Source of the DNA: Lachnospiraceae bacterium UBA3316
GTDB taxonomy: Bacteria; Bacillota; Clostridia; Lachnospirales; Lachnospiraceae
Reading direction: 5' to 3'
DNA length: 7,782 nucleotides
NCBI GenBank assembly: GCA_002361955.1
Contig: DESK01000047.1
Coordinates: 1-7,782, forward strand
Shown: one piece after another, positions 5,673 through 7,782 of the stretch
Layout: each line of letters starts with the position of its first letter
Numbering within the stretch: position 1 is the stretch's first letter
Notes under the pieces: generated by a model
The model's input: the letters and a program-made list of their open reading frames with translations, nothing else
What the model was told of the DNA's origin: nothing
The model's database searches: none
Position numbers and translations under genes: made by a program

Positions 5673-6215
5673 TTACAGCTCCCGCAGCCTCTGCAGGGCC
5701 TCTTTTCCGATGATACACGTTCCATGCTCCATAATAAAGGCTCTCTGTCCCGGGGTGATGGCTTCCACCTCGGTGAATTCCGACAGATTTACGGTACACC
5801 AGGCGATCTGCTCTTCATCCTTTTTCCGGGGATTTAAGATCAGCAGATAATTGTCCTCCAGCTTATAGAGAGCGTTGGCCAGATCCATCTCATCGCTTAA
5901 AAGCCCTGCGATCCCGATCACCTCATCCAGGCTCTCAAAGGAAGCCAGCAGATAGGGAATATCGGGAATCGCCTCCCTCTTTGTGATCGAAAAGGTAATC
6001 CTCTCATCATTCAGCTCCTTGAGGCTGCAGCTCAGCACATAGCCCTCCACCTGAAAGCTTAAGTCCTTCTCTGCCAGATAGATGGCTTCCCGGAAAAGCT
6101 CCTTCACTTTAGGCGTTCCCGTCAGAAAATCAAATAGGCTCACCTGATTTCGTTCCATGTCTTCCTTATACAATGACCACAGAATCTGATTGTCGTCTAC
6201 TTTTTCAACCTTCAT
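5673..6215 (-). CDS. mecA: MecA-like adaptor protein (ClpC adaptor family)
   Basis: MecA proteins bind substrates through an N-terminal domain and deliver them to ClpC(P) through a C-terminal domain. The product has 180 residues, somewhat shorter than the Bacillus protein. The N-domain (about 1-79) begins MKVEKVDDNQI and contains AEKDLSFQVEG (48-58), the place of the family's F-x-VEG motif. A very short linker leads to the C-domain (about 87-180) with the pattern F-x-SLDEVI, ALYKLEDNYLLIL, and EHG (163-165) followed by I-x-G-x-x-AL. The start is the ATG at 6213-6215, 6 nt after GGAGGG. An ATG two codons earlier directly abuts that ribosome binding site and is less likely. First gene of a two-gene unit with the flavin-binding protein. 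Substrate is unknown; competence control, as in Bacillus, cannot be assumed. Confidence 0.82.
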   Translation of the reverse strand: MKVEKVDDNQILWSLYKEDMERNQVSLFDFLTGTPKVKELFREAIYLAEKDLSFQVEGYVLSCSLKELNDERITFSITKREAIPDIPYLLASFESLDEVIGIAGLLSDEMDLANALYKLEDNYLLILNPRKKDEEQIAWCTVNLSEFTEVEAITPGQRAFIMEHGTCIIGKEALQRLREL

Positions 6216-6271
6216 AGCCATCCCTCCCTTCTTCCATTATGGATAAGCTATGCTTTGTTTGTTCTATTCAA

Positions 6272-6300
6272 ACTATAACATACTCCCATCTCTTTTGCAA
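6272..6300 (-). promoter_or_regulatory. Promoter of the mecA-like operon
   Basis: On the minus strand TTGCAA (6295-6300), a 17-bp spacer and TATAGT (6272-6277) are preceded by TGT, giving an extended -10 (TGnTATAGT). The predicted start near 6265 gives a leader of about 50 nt before the mecA-like gene. Confidence 0.8.
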
Positions 6301-6310
6301 CTGCCATTTG

Positions 6311-6443
6311 ATTACTGTTCACTTCGTTCACAGTAACCTTCGCAAATCCATTTAAAATTTGCTGCGCAAATGGGATTTGCTCACACCTGAATCACTTTCT
6401 TACGGTCTGTGCAGTAAATGCACAGACCTACATGAACAGTAAT
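6311..6443. repeat. Structured intergenic repeat bounded by 11-bp inverted repeats
   Basis: The 133-bp block begins ATTACTGTTCA (6311-6321) and ends with its exact reverse complement TGAACAGTAAT (6433-6443). Inside are three stem-forming segments: TTACTGT/ACAGTAA (6312-6318, 6330-6336); a 12-bp stem with one bulge formed by GCAAATCC-ATTT (6342-6353) and AAAT-GGGATTTGC (6368-6380), containing a smaller ATTTGC/GCAAAT stem; and a perfect 10-bp stem GGTCTGTGCA/TGCACAGACC with a 5-nt loop (6404-6428). It holds no credible ORF and lies between the divergent mecA-like and capA-like genes. The architecture resembles a MITE-like or REP-like element. No target-site duplication is obvious, and copy number cannot be judged from one window. 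Confidence 0.65.
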
Positions 6444-6579
6444 TCTATCTTCTATACCTATATTGTACCCAAAATCCCGGCAAAAGGGAACAACATTTTC
6501 ATTGCGGGAAGAATTTTTATGGGATATACTGAAAGAAGAAACTACTCAGCGACAACAGCGTGAACAAAGGATGAACGAT

Positions 6580-7710
6580 ATGACCTACAAAAGAAAAACT
6601 GCTCTGCAGCAAAAGCGGTATCGGCAGAAAAAGATCCGTCTGACCCTTGCCGCCGCAGCCGTTCTTGTGCTTGCCACAGGCTGCGTCCTGTTTTTTACGA
6701 GAAACTCCTGGGCAAAAGGTTTTTCCGCTTTTGCGGAAAAAGAATCCACAGAGGCGCCGGAGACGGCTGCCGTCAAAGTACCGAGGCTTGTGGACGCCCA
6801 GCTTACCGTCAGCCTGATGGGGGACTGCACCCTGGGCACCGATGAGGCCTTCAACTACGACACCAGCCTCAACGCCTACTTTGCCACCCAGGGAGCCGAC
6901 TATTTCTTCCAGAATGTCCGCCCCATACTGGAGGCTGACGACCTGTCCATTGTAAATATGGAAGGAACCCTCACAGAATCCACCGAGCGCAACTGGGAAA
7001 AATTCGCTTTTAAGGGAAGCCCGGATTTTGTAAACATCCTTTCCGGCTCCTCGGTGGAAGCCGCCAACATAGCCAACAACCACAGCCACGACTACGGAGA
7101 CCAGAGCTTCGAGGACACAAAGGCTACCCTGAAGGAGGCGGGGATCACGCCCTTTGGCTACGATGACACCGCCGTCGTCACCGTCAAAGGCGTAAAGGTG
7201 GGCCTGGTGGGAATCTATGAACTGAACGACCACCTGGAACGAAAGCAGCAGCTAAAAGACAACATCGCCCAGGTGCGCCGGGACGGCGCGGATCTGATTA
7301 TCGTCGTTTTCCACTGGGGAAATGAACGGGAAACCGTCCCTGACTCCAACCAGATGACCCTGGGGCATCTGGCCGTGGACTATGGGGCAGACCTGGTCGT
7401 CGGCCACCATCCCCATGTCCTCCAGGGAATCGAAGAATACAGGGGCCGCTACATCGTGTACAGCCTCGCGAACTTCTGCTTTGGCGGAAATTCAGCCCCC
7501 ACGGATATGGATACGATGATCTTCCAGCAGACCTTCACGCTTCGAAACGGCGAGGTTCTCTGCGATTCAAATACGAAAATCATTCCCTGCTCCGTCTCCT
7601 CCGCCACCGGCTATAATAACTACCAGCCTACCCCTTCCGAGGGCAGCGAGGCAGAGCGGATTCTCCAGAAAATCGAGGATCTGAGCAGCCAGATTCCCGC
7701 GGCGCCCTAA
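6580..7710 (+). CDS. CapA-family protein (poly-gamma-glutamate synthesis type), membrane anchored
   Basis: With the start used here the product has 376 residues. A basic N-terminus (KRKTALQQKRYRQKK) precedes one hydrophobic segment at about 19-40, acting as a signal anchor; an ATGC inside it is a poor lipobox. The CapA (PGA_cap) calcineurin-like metallophosphatase-type domain follows at about 75-310, with SLMGDCTLG (Asp82), NMEGTL (126-131), ANNHSHDYG (165-173), FHWGNE (244-249), GHHPHVLQG (275-283) and YSLANF, where YSLGNF is usual. The conserved Asp/Asn/His ligands look intact. The ATG at 6580 follows AAAGGA by 8 nt. The open frame reaches a TTG at 6463, which has no ribosome binding site; other in-frame options are a TTG at 6502 and an ATG at 6571. 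No capBC genes are visible, so a poly-glutamate capsule should not be assumed; CapA-like proteins are widespread with unproven roles. Confidence 0.9.
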   Translation: MTYKRKTALQQKRYRQKKIRLTLAAAAVLVLATGCVLFFTRNSWAKGFSAFAEKESTEAPETAAVKVPRLVDAQLTVSLMGDCTLGTDEAFNYDTSLNAYFATQGADYFFQNVRPILEADDLSIVNMEGTLTESTERNWEKFAFKGSPDFVNILSGSSVEAANIANNHSHDYGDQSFEDTKATLKEAGITPFGYDDTAVVTVKGVKVGLVGIYELNDHLERKQQLKDNIAQVRRDGADLIIVVFHWGNERETVPDSNQMTLGHLAVDYGADLVVGHHPHVLQGIEEYRGRYIVYSLANFCFGGNSAPTDMDTMIFQQTFTLRNGEVLCDSNTKIIPCSVSSATGYNNYQPTPSEGSEAERILQKIEDLSSQIPAAP

Positions 7711-7769
7711 ACCATTCCCGCAGGATTTTTTCCCTCATGAAAACGGCAGTCTTTTTCTATAAATCGGGT

Positions 7770-7775
7770 AGGAGG
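7770..7775 (+). promoter_or_regulatory. Ribosome binding site of a gene starting just past the window
   Basis: A strong AGGAGG lies 7 bases before the window end, after 60 bp of non-coding sequence following the capA-like stop codon. A start codon at or just after base 7783 would have ideal spacing. A TATAAA at 7758-7763 lacks a convincing -35 box and is too close to serve as this gene's promoter with confidence. Confidence 0.6.
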
Positions 7776-7782
7776 TAGATAA

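Noticed and set aside
6517..7233. 238-codon minus-strand ORF opposite the capA-like gene
   Set aside because: The plus-strand frame carries all CapA motifs; this one is a G/C-rich antisense shadow with no recognisable domain.
7711..7769. Terminator after the capA-like gene
   Set aside because: There is a TTTTTT run at about 7726-7731, but only a poor GCGG/CCGC pairing with a long loop before it; not enough to call.

Overview
The window looks like a chromosomal segment of a Clostridia-class Firmicute, most likely a member of the Lachnospiraceae. The basis is a S12/EF-G/EF-Tu set of Gram-positive type, a long Firmicutes-style S12 N-terminus, strong AGGAGG ribosome binding sites, near-consensus sigma-A promoters, a MecA-type ClpC adaptor and a secreted BIG2-domain protein. 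The assignment is from protein character only; no database search was possible.

Positions 1-3866 (minus strand) hold the str operon in the order rpsL (S12), rpsG (S7), fusA (EF-G), tuf (EF-Tu, N-terminal 93 codons; the rest lies beyond base 1). It has its own perfect-consensus promoter (TTGACA-17-TATAAT) rather than following rpoBC directly, and a second strong promoter (TTGAAA-17-TATAAT) lies between fusA and tuf. Start codons vary along the operon: ATG (rpsL), GTG (rpsG), TTG (fusA), ATG (tuf). The rpsL-rpsG gap is long (225 bp) and contains several short hairpins.

Upstream of the str promoter, separated by a hairpin terminator, is a minus-strand gene for a secreted protein with one bacterial Ig-like (BIG2) domain and an unrecognised C-terminal domain. 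Divergent from it is a complete tRNA-Ser(CGA) gene with its own promoter and a strong terminator.

Positions 5174-6300 (minus strand) hold a two-gene operon: a MecA-like adaptor followed after 16 bp by a small FMN-binding, pyridoxamine-5'-phosphate-oxidase/NimA-like protein, driven by an extended -10 promoter. Next comes a 133-bp structured intergenic repeat bounded by 11-bp inverted repeats. A divergent plus-strand gene then encodes a membrane-anchored CapA-family (poly-gamma-glutamate synthesis type) metallophosphatase-like protein. The window ends on a ribosome binding site for a further plus-strand gene just outside it.

Most of the window is ordinary housekeeping sequence. I found no mobile gene, CRISPR array or clear new system. 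The items most worth a second look are the structured repeat at 6311-6443, the long rpsL-rpsG spacer, the palindrome built into the str promoter, and the separately promoted, structured tuf leader.
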